A stretch of 64,000 nt of DNA, taken from positions 48,673 through 112,672 of the forward strand of contig NZ_JACVPJ010000008.1 of the NCBI RefSeq assembly GCF_018881975.1. Direction: 5' to 3'. The position numbers were made by a program, and so were the translations under genes. The notes under the pieces were generated by a model. It had not been told where the DNA came from, made no database searches, and worked only from the letters and a program-made list of their open reading frames with translations. Origin of the DNA: Polynucleobacter sp. JS-Safj-400b-B2 (GTDB lineage: Bacteria > Pseudomonadota > Gammaproteobacteria > Burkholderiales > Burkholderiaceae). Positions 7,962 through 16,336 of this stretch are shown here, piece after piece (the stretch's first letter is position 1; the number at the start of each line of letters is the position of its first letter).

Positions 7962-8966
7962 ATGTCTACAATAACTAATCGGCAGAAGCCGATTTTTTTA
8001 TCCTCCCTTCTCATTGTATTTTTGGGAATGGCAATCAACTTCAATACGCAAGCTCAAAGTGCAGCGCCTGCTTACCCAACCAAACCTATCAAACTGATTG
8101 CACCAGTAGCTGCTGGTGGCGGACTCGATAATATTGCGCGTGCTGTTGCGGAAAAACTCTCTCGTTCAATTGGTCAAACAGTTGTTGTTGAGAATATGGG
8201 TGGTGGCGGTGGTTCCATCGCATCGCAAGCAACTGCTAAGGCACCAGCTGATGGCTATACCTTGATGATTGCTTATGTTGGGACACATGGCACTAATCCT
8301 GCGGTCCGCAAACTTCCCTATGATGCCCTCAAAGATTTCACGCCGATTGGCATGATTGGCGCAACGCCAAATGTACTCATCATTAATCCTGATCTGCCAA
8401 TCAAGAGTTTTAAAGAGTTTGTCGACTATGCAAAAAAGAATCCCGCTAAATTAAGTTACGGCTCTGCTGGTCCAGGCACACTAACCCATCTTGGTATGGA
8501 GCAACTAAAGCTGGCTGCAGGAATATTTATGGTGCACGTACCTTATCGTGGCGTAGGTCCAGCATATACGGACTTATTGGCAGGCCAAACTCAAGCGATG
8601 TTCCCCACCCTATTTGCAGCATTACCTTACCTCAATACCAATCGTGTTCGCGGCCTAGCAGTCACTGGCTCTAAGCGTAGCTCAGCTGCCCCTAATATCC
8701 CCACCTTTAAGGAGTTAGGCTATAACGGCTTTGATGGTCAGCAATGGTATGGCCTAGTTGGTCCAGCCAATCTACCCCCTGCCATCGTCACTAAACTGAA
8801 TGCAGAGTTAAATAAAGTACTTGCTTTGCCGGACTTCTCAGAAAAAATGACTAGTGAAGCGATGACCTTAATGCCAATGACGCCTCCTCAATTTACCAAT
8901 TACATCAAGGAAGATATTGCACGCTGGGCTAAGGTTGCCAAAGATCGCAATATTGAAATTGACTAA
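7962..8966 (+). CDS. Bug family TTT substrate-binding protein
   Basis: The 334-residue binding protein has a long N-terminal signal region (hydrophobic core FLSSLLIVFLGMAIN, cleavage near QAQSAA). Family motifs are PIKLIAPVAAGGGLDNIAR, VVENMGGGGGSIASQ, APADGYTLMI and HVPYRGVGPAYTDLLAGQ. It directly precedes the MmgE/PrpD and dehydrogenase genes on the same strand, 66 bp upstream. This suggests that its ligand is the substrate of that pathway. No tctA or tctB gene is adjacent. Confidence 0.9.
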   Translation: MSTITNRQKPIFLSSLLIVFLGMAINFNTQAQSAAPAYPTKPIKLIAPVAAGGGLDNIARAVAEKLSRSIGQTVVVENMGGGGGSIASQATAKAPADGYTLMIAYVGTHGTNPAVRKLPYDALKDFTPIGMIGATPNVLIINPDLPIKSFKEFVDYAKKNPAKLSYGSAGPGTLTHLGMEQLKLAAGIFMVHVPYRGVGPAYTDLLAGQTQAMFPTLFAALPYLNTNRVRGLAVTGSKRSSAAPNIPTFKELGYNGFDGQQWYGLVGPANLPPAIVTKLNAELNKVLALPDFSEKMTSEAMTLMPMTPPQFTNYIKEDIARWAKVAKDRNIEID

Positions 8967-9032
8967 CTTTTCTGAATTTATACATTTGAATTTTAACTAT
9001 TAAGCACTCCACTCTTTTACAGGAACCTTTAT

Positions 9033-10406
9033 ATGTCTCACGCTATTGCCGCAGCAGCCGACCTTAACGCACCACCAGTTACCAAAATATTGGCCGAGTT
9101 TGTCAATACTCACCCTAGCCAAGGCTGGACTCCAGAAGTTGAGCATGAGGCGCACCGCACATTTTTAAATTGGCTTGGTTGCGCCATTGGCGCAGCTAAC
9201 CACGAAAGTGTGGAATCCTCTTTGGCTGCTATCCGCGAATTTCAGCCAGCGCCACAAGCTAGCATCCTTGGCCGCAAGGACAGGGTCGATATGGGCGGAG
9301 CTGCACTGATTAACGGCATCAGCTCACATACATTTGACTTTGATGACACCCACTTAAAGACCGTGATCCACCCTGCGGGTCCAGTAGCTTCTGCAATCCT
9401 AGCGCTAGGTGAGCACATTGGTGCCAATGGTCGTCAAATGATTGACTCTCTCGTTCTCGGAATTGATGTTGCCTGCCGTGTTGGTAATGCAATGTATCCA
9501 GACCACTACCATCGCGGCTGGCATATTACTGGCTCCACTGGCATGCTCGGTTCTGCAGCAGCATGTTCACGCTTGATGGGGCTCGATCTACAAAAAACAA
9601 TTATGGCTCTGGGTATTGCTGCTTCACAACCAGTTGGTATGCGTGAGCAATTTGGCACGATGACTAAACCCTTTCATCCGGGTGGCGCTGCACGTGCAGG
9701 CCAACTCTCTGCACTTCTGGCAAAACATGGCTTTACTGCAAGCCCCAAAGCGCTTGAAGCTGGTCGTGGTTATATGCAAACTGTTTCTACTAAATGTGAC
9801 TGGTCAGAAATCGATCGCGCCCTAGGAAAGTCTTTTGAGATTTCTTTAAATACATACAAGCCCTTTGCTTGCGGGATTGTGATTCACCCAGCCATTGATG
9901 CCTGCGCTCAATTACGCGCCCAAGGTGTTAATGCAGAAGATGTAGAACGTATTGAACTGCGCGTTCACCCACTAGTGCTGGAGCTTACCGGCAAGAAAAC
10001 CCCTAAAGATGGTTTAGAAGGTAAGTTCAGCGTATTTCACGGATGTGCTGTTGGTTTGATGTTTGGTCAAGCTGGCGAAGGTGAGTATGCCGATGACATC
10101 GTGAACCGCCCAGACGTTGTAGCCTTGCGCGCCAAAGTAAATGCTACTACCGACACTTCCATTAGCGAAGCATCAGTTGATGTAAAAGCATTCCTCAAGA
10201 ATGGCAAAGAAGTACACATCTTCGTAAAGAATGCGATTGGCTCAGTAGAGAATCCAATGAGTGATGCTAACTTGGAACAAAAGTTCACAAGCCTGGCAGA
10301 GCCAGTAATTGGCAAAGAGAAAACGATTCAGTTGATTTCTGCACTCTGGAAATTGGGACAGGCGCATGATCTCAAACAAATCCTGAGCCTTTGTACACCA
10401 GATTAA
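9033..10406 (+). CDS. MmgE/PrpD family protein
   Basis: The 457-residue protein belongs to the 2-methylcitrate dehydratase/cis-aconitate decarboxylase superfamily. Family features are the N-terminal helical domain with TFLNWLGCAIGAANH, the SSHTFDFDDTH segment near 90-105 that forms the active-site edge, and GMREQFGTMTKPFHPGGAARAG around 205-225. No prpB or prpC genes are near, so it is probably not the methylcitrate-cycle enzyme but a dehydratase or decarboxylase for a related hydroxy-tricarboxylate or dicarboxylate. GGAACC precedes the ATG. The next gene starts 24 bp after its stop. Confidence 0.87.
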   Translation: MSHAIAAAADLNAPPVTKILAEFVNTHPSQGWTPEVEHEAHRTFLNWLGCAIGAANHESVESSLAAIREFQPAPQASILGRKDRVDMGGAALINGISSHTFDFDDTHLKTVIHPAGPVASAILALGEHIGANGRQMIDSLVLGIDVACRVGNAMYPDHYHRGWHITGSTGMLGSAAACSRLMGLDLQKTIMALGIAASQPVGMREQFGTMTKPFHPGGAARAGQLSALLAKHGFTASPKALEAGRGYMQTVSTKCDWSEIDRALGKSFEISLNTYKPFACGIVIHPAIDACAQLRAQGVNAEDVERIELRVHPLVLELTGKKTPKDGLEGKFSVFHGCAVGLMFGQAGEGEYADDIVNRPDVVALRAKVNATTDTSISEASVDVKAFLKNGKEVHIFVKNAIGSVENPMSDANLEQKFTSLAEPVIGKEKTIQLISALWKLGQAHDLKQILSLCTPD

Positions 10407-10430
10407 TTATTGACTGAAAGATTTCCATCC

Positions 10431-11408
10431 ATGGCCTCATTACCTAATATCGTTGTCCTCGGAGACTATGAGCGTGCGCTGCGCCGTTTTTCTAATTGGG
10501 AAAAATTAGATCAACAAGCTAAGCTCACAATTCATCATGAGCCACTACGAGATGAGGCTTTATATGAAGCCGTCAAAGATGCTGACGCAATTGCTATTGT
10601 GAGGGATCGCTCGCCTTTTAATGAGGCGATGATTGCACGATTACCCAAGCTCAAGTTCTTAATGTTTACTGGTGAGCGTAATGGCACCCTTGAAGCATCA
10701 GCCTTAGTTTCTAGAAATATCCCCATGGGTTGCACTCCTGGTGGACCCTCCAAAGAAACCACTGCAGAGCTTACTTGGGCCTTAATTCTGGGTGCCTCCA
10801 AGCGCCTCATCGAAGAAAACAAACTCATTGCCTCTGGTGGCTGGCGTGATGCCATGTCTTTGCTACCAATGCTCTCTGGTGAACGCTTGGGCATCATGGG
10901 ATTAGGCGCCATTGGTAGTCGCGTAGCGCGTGTTGGTGCAGCTTTTGGTATGGAGGTGGTGGCCTGGAGCCCTCGCATGACTCCTGAACGTGCTGCCGCT
11001 GAAAATGCAAAGGCAGTCAGCCTTGATGAACTCCTTAAAACCTCTAAAGTTGTCTCCATGCACCTAGTGGCCGGCCCCGGAACTGAAGATTTACTGAGCG
11101 CCGATCAATTAGCCCTTATGCGCCCTGACTCTATTCTTATCAACACCTCGAGAGCTGCCCTCATCAATATGCCTGATCTGCAAAAGGCCTTAGCCGCCGG
11201 TAGACCGGGGCAAGCAGCAGTCGATGTTTTTGATGTAGAGCCTCTTCCAGAAAAAGATGCACTTCGAAACACGCCAAATCTTCTCGTAACGCCGCACCTA
11301 GGATTTATTGCAGAGCCTATTTTTGCAACCTTCTCAAAAGGTATTACCGAAACACTCGAAGCTTGGCTAGAAAATAAACCTGTGCCACATCCCTTTAAGC
11401 CGCAGTAA
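10431..11408 (+). CDS. D-2-hydroxyacid dehydrogenase family protein
   Basis: This NAD(P)-dependent oxidoreductase interconverts a 2-hydroxy acid and a 2-oxo acid. The Rossmann domain is marked by GLGAIGSRVA. Catalytic positions are visible: Arg in NTSRAALIN, Glu in DVFDVEPLP, and His in TPHLGF. ATG 10431 is chosen over the in-frame TTG at 10410 because GAAAG lies upstream and the protein then begins at the usual first beta strand; this gives 325 residues. It probably acts with the MmgE/PrpD protein and the flanking Bug proteins on one carboxylate. The substrate cannot be read. Confidence 0.87.
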   Translation: MASLPNIVVLGDYERALRRFSNWEKLDQQAKLTIHHEPLRDEALYEAVKDADAIAIVRDRSPFNEAMIARLPKLKFLMFTGERNGTLEASALVSRNIPMGCTPGGPSKETTAELTWALILGASKRLIEENKLIASGGWRDAMSLLPMLSGERLGIMGLGAIGSRVARVGAAFGMEVVAWSPRMTPERAAAENAKAVSLDELLKTSKVVSMHLVAGPGTEDLLSADQLALMRPDSILINTSRAALINMPDLQKALAAGRPGQAAVDVFDVEPLPEKDALRNTPNLLVTPHLGFIAEPIFATFSKGITETLEAWLENKPVPHPFKPQ

Positions 11409-11434
11409 TATTTCAAATACCTTTTTAGATACCT

Positions 11435-11980
11435 ATGCAACCCAAGGTACTTACACCCAAGCAGCTCTTTATTGGGTTTAGCAAAATTGGGATGTCTGGA
11501 TTTGGTGGCGTACTACCATGGGCACGACGCACGATTGTTGAGCGAGAGAAATGGCTCACTTCGGAAGAATTTAGCGCCATCCTCGGCATTTGCCAAATCG
11601 TTCCAGGCCCCAATATTGTGAACCTCGCCGTTTGTGTTGGCTCTCGCTTTGCGGGAGCTAGAGGTGCTGTTGCAGCCGTTCTTGGTCTTACGCTCGGTCC
11701 AATTGCGATAGTGCTTTTACTGGCCATGCTTTATCAGCATTACGGCTATCTGGATGCGATCAAAGGGCTTTTACGGGGTATATCTGCAGTGGGTGTAGGC
11801 CTCATTGCTTCAACTGGCTTTAAGATGCTGCGCGACGAGTTTCGCTTTCCCATCATGCTGCTAGTGGTTGCTATCACTATTAGTGCCGTCACCTATTTCC
11901 ATCTCGGACTAGGGTGGGTTGTGCTCACAGTTTTACCGTTAGCACTCTTCTTAGCCAACAAGAAGGCGAGGAGATTATGA
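11435..11980 (+). CDS. Chromate transporter, N-terminal half (split CHR protein)
   Basis: The 181-residue membrane protein is the first partner of a short-chain CHR pair. It opens with the CHR signature FSKIGMSGFGGVLPWARR and contains GICQIVPGPNIVNLAV, the conserved PGP motif. About five to six membrane helices follow. Its TGA stop overlaps the ATG of the second half (ATGA at 11977-11980), so the two are translationally coupled. The family is named for chromate/sulfate transport, but many members have unknown substrates. Placement inside a carboxylate gene cluster makes another anion plausible. Confidence 0.88.
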   Translation: MQPKVLTPKQLFIGFSKIGMSGFGGVLPWARRTIVEREKWLTSEEFSAILGICQIVPGPNIVNLAVCVGSRFAGARGAVAAVLGLTLGPIAIVLLLAMLYQHYGYLDAIKGLLRGISAVGVGLIASTGFKMLRDEFRFPIMLLVVAITISAVTYFHLGLGWVVLTVLPLALFLANKKARRL

Positions 11981-12498
11981 GCATGCTTTTAAGCGTCTTC
12001 TTAAAACTATCAGCCTTCTCTTTAGTTGCGTTCGGTGGCGTTAATGCATTACTGCCCGAGCTTTTAAATTTAGCCGTCTACCAAGAGCATTGGATTGATC
12101 TTCAAACTTTTTCGGATTACTTTGCAATAGCGCAAGCAGCGCCCGGCCCTAACTTTATGACAGTCACGCTATTGGGCTGGCATATTTATGGTGTCTTGGG
12201 CGCATTACTTGCAACACTGGCAATTTCGCTACCCTCATCCATCTTGATTTATTTTTTACAACGCATTATTTTGGGCATTAGAGATCCCATTAAAAGAAAA
12301 TCTATCCAATATGCAGCAGCAGCCCTAGCTATTGGACTTGTTCTCTCTTCTGCATGGCAAATTGCCACTCAAATTAATCACAGCGCTGCAGCATATGCCT
12401 TGACCCTTGCTACTATCGGCTTTACAATATTTACACGCTGGCACCCACTCTATCTGATTGCAATTGGTGGAGCGTTGGGTGTCCTAGGATTTATTTAA
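11977..12498 (+). CDS. Chromate transporter, second half of split CHR pair
   Basis: This homologous partner has FSLVAFGGVNALLPEL and the AQAAPGPNFM motif, with about six membrane helices in inverted topology to the first half. The start is set at 11977 rather than the longer frame from 11914. ATG 11977 overlaps the upstream stop by four bases, is preceded by GAGGAG, and gives 173 residues, the usual short-chain CHR length. The Bug gene that follows starts 18 bp after the stop, so all may share one transcript. Confidence 0.87.
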   Translation: MSMLLSVFLKLSAFSLVAFGGVNALLPELLNLAVYQEHWIDLQTFSDYFAIAQAAPGPNFMTVTLLGWHIYGVLGALLATLAISLPSSILIYFLQRIILGIRDPIKRKSIQYAAAALAIGLVLSSAWQIATQINHSAAAYALTLATIGFTIFTRWHPLYLIAIGGALGVLGFI

Positions 12499-12516
12499 AT
12501 TTTTTTCGGAAAAGAT

Positions 12517-13494
12517 ATGAAACTTATTCAAAAACTTTCAGCATCCCTACTTTGCCTGATCGCTATTTTTTCATCTACAGTTTTCGCTCAAAGTAACTAC
12601 CCCAATAAAGCAATCAACTTTATCGTGCCCTACGGTGCCGGAGGCAGTGCTGATTCTAGAAGTCGCCAAATTGCGCAAAAGATGAGCGTCCTTCTTAAGC
12701 AACCAATCGTCGTGGATAACAAACCGGGTGCAGGTGGCAATATTGGCACTGAAGCGATTGTTCGTGCTGCACCTGATGGCTATACGATTGGCATGGGGAA
12801 TTTTGCGCCGATGGCAGTCAATAAAACACTTTTTGGCAATTTACGTTACGACCCGGAGACTGATTTAACGCCGATCATCTTGGTTGAAAAAGGCCCTCTC
12901 GTATTGGTAGTTAATCCCAACTCTCCATACAAAACTGTGCAAGACATCGTTGCGGCAGCTAAGGCAAAGCCTGGTGTTCTGACCTTTTCTTCAGGTGGCA
13001 TTGGAGGCAGCCATCAACTCTCAGCCGAACTATTTGAGCTCAATGCTGGCATTCAGATGATTCATGTACCTTATAAGAGTGGTTCTGCAGCGCTAACCGA
13101 CCTCATGGGCGGCAATGTTGATCTCATGTTCGACCAAATGTATTCGGCTGTACCTAGCATCCAAGCGGGTAAGATTCGTCCTCTTGCCATTACCAGCAAG
13201 AAACGCGCCCCTCTACTTCCGAATGTTCCTAGCTTTGCAGAGTTAGGCTATCCAAAAGTTGAGGTTCTCAATTGGCAGGGATTAATCGCCCCCAAAGGCA
13301 CACCCAAAGCCATTATTGATAAATTAAATGCAGCTGCAAATGAGGCGCTCAAAGATCCTCAGTTGCGTGAACTAATGCTATCTCAAGGTAATGAAATTGG
13401 CGGCGGAAGTCCTGCAGAATTTGCTACTCTGATTAAAGCCGAGGCCTCTAAATGGAGCGCAGTAGTGAAGAGCGCAAATATCAAGCCCGAATAA
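12517..13494 (+). CDS. Bug family TTT substrate-binding protein
   Basis: The 325-residue periplasmic binding protein has a signal peptide ending near SSTVFA. Bug motifs are AINFIVPYGAGGSADSRSR, VVDNKPGAGGNIGTEA, AAPDGYTIGM and HVPYKSGSAALTDLMGGN. GGAAAAG upstream supports the ATG. It is the last gene of the plus-strand block; an inverted repeat just after it at 13516-13548 ends transcription. The second Bug gene of this cluster (the first is at 7962) could bind a related or intermediate acid. Confidence 0.9.
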   Translation: MKLIQKLSASLLCLIAIFSSTVFAQSNYPNKAINFIVPYGAGGSADSRSRQIAQKMSVLLKQPIVVDNKPGAGGNIGTEAIVRAAPDGYTIGMGNFAPMAVNKTLFGNLRYDPETDLTPIILVEKGPLVLVVNPNSPYKTVQDIVAAAKAKPGVLTFSSGGIGGSHQLSAELFELNAGIQMIHVPYKSGSAALTDLMGGNVDLMFDQMYSAVPSIQAGKIRPLAITSKKRAPLLPNVPSFAELGYPKVEVLNWQGLIAPKGTPKAIIDKLNAAANEALKDPQLRELMLSQGNEIGGGSPAEFATLIKAEASKWSAVVKSANIKPE

Positions 13495-13515
13495 AACATA
13501 GGTATCAGCAGGACT

Positions 13516-13548
13516 AATCAGGGGCTTATCGCATTATCGCCCCTGATT
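13516..13548 (+). terminator. Terminator between the Bug gene and crcB
   Basis: A perfect 10-bp stem AATCAGGGGC/GCCCCTGATT with a 13-nt loop is followed by TTATTT on the plus strand. It lies between two convergent genes, ending the Bug transcript and possibly serving crcB from the other side. Confidence 0.75.
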
Positions 13549-13926
13549 TTATTTGAATGCTTGGTAAGTCAAGATACCCAAGAAGGTCAAGACGAGAGAT
13601 CCTACTAGATTCAGTAGTGCTGTACCTAAAGCCCAAGTAAATTCACCGCGCTGCATAAAGCCAACTACCTCTGCTGAAAAGCTTGAGAAAGTAGTGAGGC
13701 CTCCTAAAAAGCCGGTAACCACTAAGAGCTTCCACTCAGGAGAAAGGTGTGGATTATTGCCGAAGAATGCCACTGCAATACCGATCAAATATCCACCAAC
13801 CATATTCGATATAAAAGTACCCAAGGGTAGCGATGAGGCAATACCTACAGAGGCGAAATTAAAGCCTGCTCTTAACAAAGCGCCGAAGCCCGCGCCGAAG
13901 AAGATTGCAAAGATAGGTAGCCACAT
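13549..13926 (-). CDS. crcB: Fluoride efflux channel FluC/CrcB
   Basis: This 125-residue, four-helix protein forms a dual-topology dimeric fluoride channel. Key features are GFGALLRAGFN near the start, the SNMVGGYLIG segment with the conserved Asn, and GFLGGLTTFSSFSAEV, the phenylalanine-box and sodium-site region. It starts 10 bp after the stop of the LigB-like gene on the same strand. It therefore has no room for its own leader, and no crcB (fluoride) riboswitch was seen. Expression must come from the upstream gene's promoter. Confidence 0.92.
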   Translation of the reverse strand: MWLPIFAIFFGAGFGALLRAGFNFASVGIASSLPLGTFISNMVGGYLIGIAVAFFGNNPHLSPEWKLLVVTGFLGGLTTFSSFSAEVVGFMQRGEFTWALGTALLNLVGSLVLTFLGILTYQAFK

Positions 13927-13936
13927 AATCTACTCT

Positions 13937-14716
13937 TTATTGAATTGAAAAACCCAGCATGCTAATGGAACTCATCTCTATTCCATCTGTATAGACTTTT
14001 ACTTGCTCGCCCTCTTCTTGTAAAGCTAGGGTATACAAAGCAGGCCAGTAGTGTTCAGAAGTCGGAATAGAAAGATGCGCTGCATCACCATAACCCTCCC
14101 AATCAATCAAAGGATCGTGATGATTGGCACGCATTTCTGAAGCAAAAAAATTGTTGAATTCTGTTGCCCAAGGATAAGGCTCAGAACCTGCCTGCCAATG
14201 AATAGTGCGCAAGTTATGCACGACATTTCCGCTCGATAGAATCAAGATATTTTCGTCACGCAAAGGCCTTAGCTGCTTGGCAAGCTCATAGTGCTCACGC
14301 GCTGTCATAGACCCGTCAAGACTTAATTGCACCACGGGTACATCGGCTTCGGGATACATGTATTTGAGAACTGACCAAGCGCCATGATCGATGCCCCACT
14401 CATTTTCTTCGAGCACTACAGGGACATTTAATAATTCTTGTACGCGATCCGCTAAGGCAGGACTACCTGGTGCTGGGTACTGAACATCAAATAGTACTTG
14501 TGGAAAGCCGCCAAAGTCGTGAATCGTTTTTGGTTTTGGCATTGCAGTAACCCAAGTACCTCGAGTTACCCAATGCGCCGAGATCACCAATATCGCGTCA
14601 GGACGCTTTAAAGATTTTCCAAGAGCAGACCAAGCCGCTGTGTAGCGGTTGGGCTCTATGGCATACATTGGACTGCCATGGCCAGCAAATATTGCAGGTT
14701 GGCGATGGCTAGTCAT
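13937..14716 (-). CDS. Class III extradiol (LigB/DODA-type) ring-opening dioxygenase
   Basis: The 259-residue protein belongs to the LigB superfamily of Fe(II)-dependent extradiol dioxygenases, the DODA/YgiD group. Metal-site motifs are visible: FAGHGSPM near the start, VISAHWVTRGTWV at about 45-57, and NEWGIDHGAWSVL near 123-135. SSGNVVHNLR carries the late conserved His. The natural substrate (catechol, DOPA or another) is not shown. It is followed by crcB 10 bp downstream and preceded by a 45-residue microprotein gene. Confidence 0.88.
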   Translation of the reverse strand: MTSHRQPAIFAGHGSPMYAIEPNRYTAAWSALGKSLKRPDAILVISAHWVTRGTWVTAMPKPKTIHDFGGFPQVLFDVQYPAPGSPALADRVQELLNVPVVLEENEWGIDHGAWSVLKYMYPEADVPVVQLSLDGSMTAREHYELAKQLRPLRDENILILSSGNVVHNLRTIHWQAGSEPYPWATEFNNFFASEMRANHHDPLIDWEGYGDAAHLSIPTSEHYWPALYTLALQEEGEQVKVYTDGIEMSSISMLGFSIQ

Positions 14717-14725
14717 TAATACAGA

Positions 14726-14863
14726 TTAACCGAATACGTAACCTATGTGAGCCGCAACTAAGGCAAACAAAATAGCTAAGCTGGTAGCGCCTGCCAACAT
14801 TACAACCAATGTAATGATCTTTTTGTTGATTTCTTCTTTAGATTCGTTATGCCACTCGTTCAT
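14726..14863 (-). CDS. 45-residue single-helix membrane microprotein
   Basis: The minus strand from ATG 14863 encodes MNEWHNESKEEINKK followed by a membrane helix (about 16-43, IITLVVMLAGATSLAILFALVAAHIG), ending at TAA 14726. AGAGGA lies 7 nt upstream of the ATG, an excellent ribosome site. The charged N-terminus and single helix suggest an inner-membrane microprotein. No family is recognised. It ends 9 bp before the LigB-like gene begins, so it may be first in that operon. Confidence 0.65.
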   Translation of the reverse strand: MNEWHNESKEEINKKIITLVVMLAGATSLAILFALVAAHIGYVFG

Positions 14864-14908
14864 TGCTAAATCCTCTGTAAACACATTAAAGAATAGGGTA
14901 ATTATCCA

Positions 14909-15076
14909 CTATCGACCGCGTCCGGCCTTGCGCATCATGCCTTTTCCCCCGCCAAAGCCTGCCTGAGGCCTTCCAGCCGGCCCCGAGGGTCCTTTTGGAA
15001 CAGGTGGACGTGCTGGTGGCTTAGCTACAACCGCTTTTGCTGGGGTTTTTGAATCGGGTTTCTTTTCTTCAGTCAC
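14909..15076 (-). CDS. 55-residue basic Pro/Gly/Lys-rich protein
   Basis: From GTG 15076 (AGGAG about 6 nt upstream) the minus strand encodes a low-complexity, strongly basic protein. The N-terminal half is rich in Lys, Pro and Ala (KTPAKAVVAKPPARPPVPKG) and the tail is Gly-rich (GFGGGKGMMRKAGRGR), ending at TAG 14909. Such Lys/Pro tails resemble nucleic-acid-binding or ribosome-associated disordered proteins. The function is unknown. It is divergent from the M50 protease gene with 28 bp between the starts, leaving very little promoter space. Confidence 0.55.
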   Translation of the reverse strand: MTEEKKPDSKTPAKAVVAKPPARPPVPKGPSGPAGRPQAGFGGGKGMMRKAGRGR

Positions 15077-15104
15077 TTTGAGCTCCTATGGATATCATAT
15101 TGCC

Positions 15105-15767
15105 ATGATTACTGACTATTCTATCCAAGCTGTCGCCATTAATGCGATTCCCTTGATTTTTGCCATCACTATCCATGAGGCAGCCCATGGTTATGCGGCC
15201 CGTAAATTTGGTGATAACACTGCTTATATGCTTGGTCGGGTAAGCCTAAACCCAGCTAAACATATAGACCCAGTTGGCACAATCTTGATCCCGCTGGTTT
15301 TAATCCTGACAGGATCTCCCTTTTTAGTAGGGTATGCCAAGCCGGTACCGGTTAATTTTGGACGCCTCAGAAACCCAAAAATTGACTCCATTTGGGTCGC
15401 CCTGGCTGGACCGGGATCTAATTTTATTCAGGCGATTATTTGGGCAATTTTTTGGGTACTAATTCAAGGGATTGGCATAGATGAGCCTTTTCTGACCTCT
15501 ATGGCAAAAGCAGGTGTGATGTGGAATATTGGCTTATTGGTTTTTAACCTCTTCCCACTACCTCCGCTCGATGGCGGCAGAATTTTGGCCGGCCTACTAC
15601 CGGCCCGTCAATCGATAGCACTTGGACGGCTCGAGCCATGGGGATTCTTCATCGTACTTGGCCTCGTCTTTACAGGAATTATTGGCTCCTTATGGATGGA
15701 GCCCCTAAGCAACCTCTTTTTAGGGATCATTAATCTACTAATGACTCCCTTAAGGATGATTTTTTAA
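15105..15767 (+). CDS. Site-2 protease family (M50) membrane metalloprotease
   Basis: This polytopic intramembrane metalloprotease has HEAAHG at residues 24-29 (zinc ligands His24 and His28, catalytic Glu25) and a C-terminal third-ligand motif NLFPLPPLDGGR near 149-160. About six membrane helices are visible. There is no PDZ domain, so it belongs to the compact group close to B. subtilis YwhC rather than RseP. ATG 15105 is preferred to the TTG at 15078, which would overlap the start region of the divergent gene. The target is unknown. Confidence 0.88.
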   Translation: MITDYSIQAVAINAIPLIFAITIHEAAHGYAARKFGDNTAYMLGRVSLNPAKHIDPVGTILIPLVLILTGSPFLVGYAKPVPVNFGRLRNPKIDSIWVALAGPGSNFIQAIIWAIFWVLIQGIGIDEPFLTSMAKAGVMWNIGLLVFNLFPLPPLDGGRILAGLLPARQSIALGRLEPWGFFIVLGLVFTGIIGSLWMEPLSNLFLGIINLLMTPLRMIF

Positions 15768-15831
15768 GCGAGAAATACTAGTTTGGGATATGCTGAAACC
15801 ACGCAGCGCACCTGATTAACGGAGAACCATC

Positions 15832-16284
15832 ATGAAATTACAGAAATTTTTTTTAGCAGGTACTGCAATTGTTTTAGCGATTGGCACAGGTTCAGCATTT
15901 GCTCAATTTCAAAATGCAGAAAAAGCTATTGAATATCGTCAAAGTGTCATGACGATCATTAACACTCATTTCGGACGAATTGGAGCTGTAGTTAAAGGTA
16001 CTGCACCGTATAACAAAGACGATGTGAGTAAAAATGCTGAGATCATAACTATGATGTCTACCTTACCTTGGCAAGCTTTTGGTCCTGGTACTGAAGGCGG
16101 TAAAGCAAAACCTGAAGTGTGGTCAGACAACGCAAAGTTCAAAGCTGCTGCAGACAAAATGCAGTTAGCGGTGATTGACCTCAATAAAGCAGCTCAGTCA
16201 GGCGATCTAGATAGCATCAAGAAATCTTTTGGCGCAGTAGGCTCAACCTGCAAAGGTTGTCATGACGATTTCAAAAAGAAATAA
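15832..16284 (+). CDS. Cytochrome c' family protein
   Basis: The 150-residue protein has a signal peptide (FFLAGTAIVLAIGTGSAFA) and a four-helix-bundle body. The haem-binding CxxCH sits at the extreme C-terminus, Cys140-Lys-Gly-Cys143-His144, the diagnostic position for class II cytochromes c'. It is periplasmic; haem attachment would need the ccm genes at 45.7-52.6 kb. GGAGAA precedes the ATG. Cytochromes c' bind NO or act in electron transfer. The convergent cytochrome b561 gene is its likely partner. Confidence 0.9.
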   Translation: MKLQKFFLAGTAIVLAIGTGSAFAQFQNAEKAIEYRQSVMTIINTHFGRIGAVVKGTAPYNKDDVSKNAEIITMMSTLPWQAFGPGTEGGKAKPEVWSDNAKFKAAADKMQLAVIDLNKAAQSGDLDSIKKSFGAVGSTCKGCHDDFKKK

Positions 16285-16336
16285 CTATCTTATAACCAGC
16301 TTTAGTGACCACCTTTATAACTGCTGTTATTGAGAG

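Noticed and set aside
13927..13936. Fluoride riboswitch in front of crcB
   Set aside because: Only 10 bp separate crcB from the upstream coding sequence, and no riboswitch core was seen inside that gene's end.
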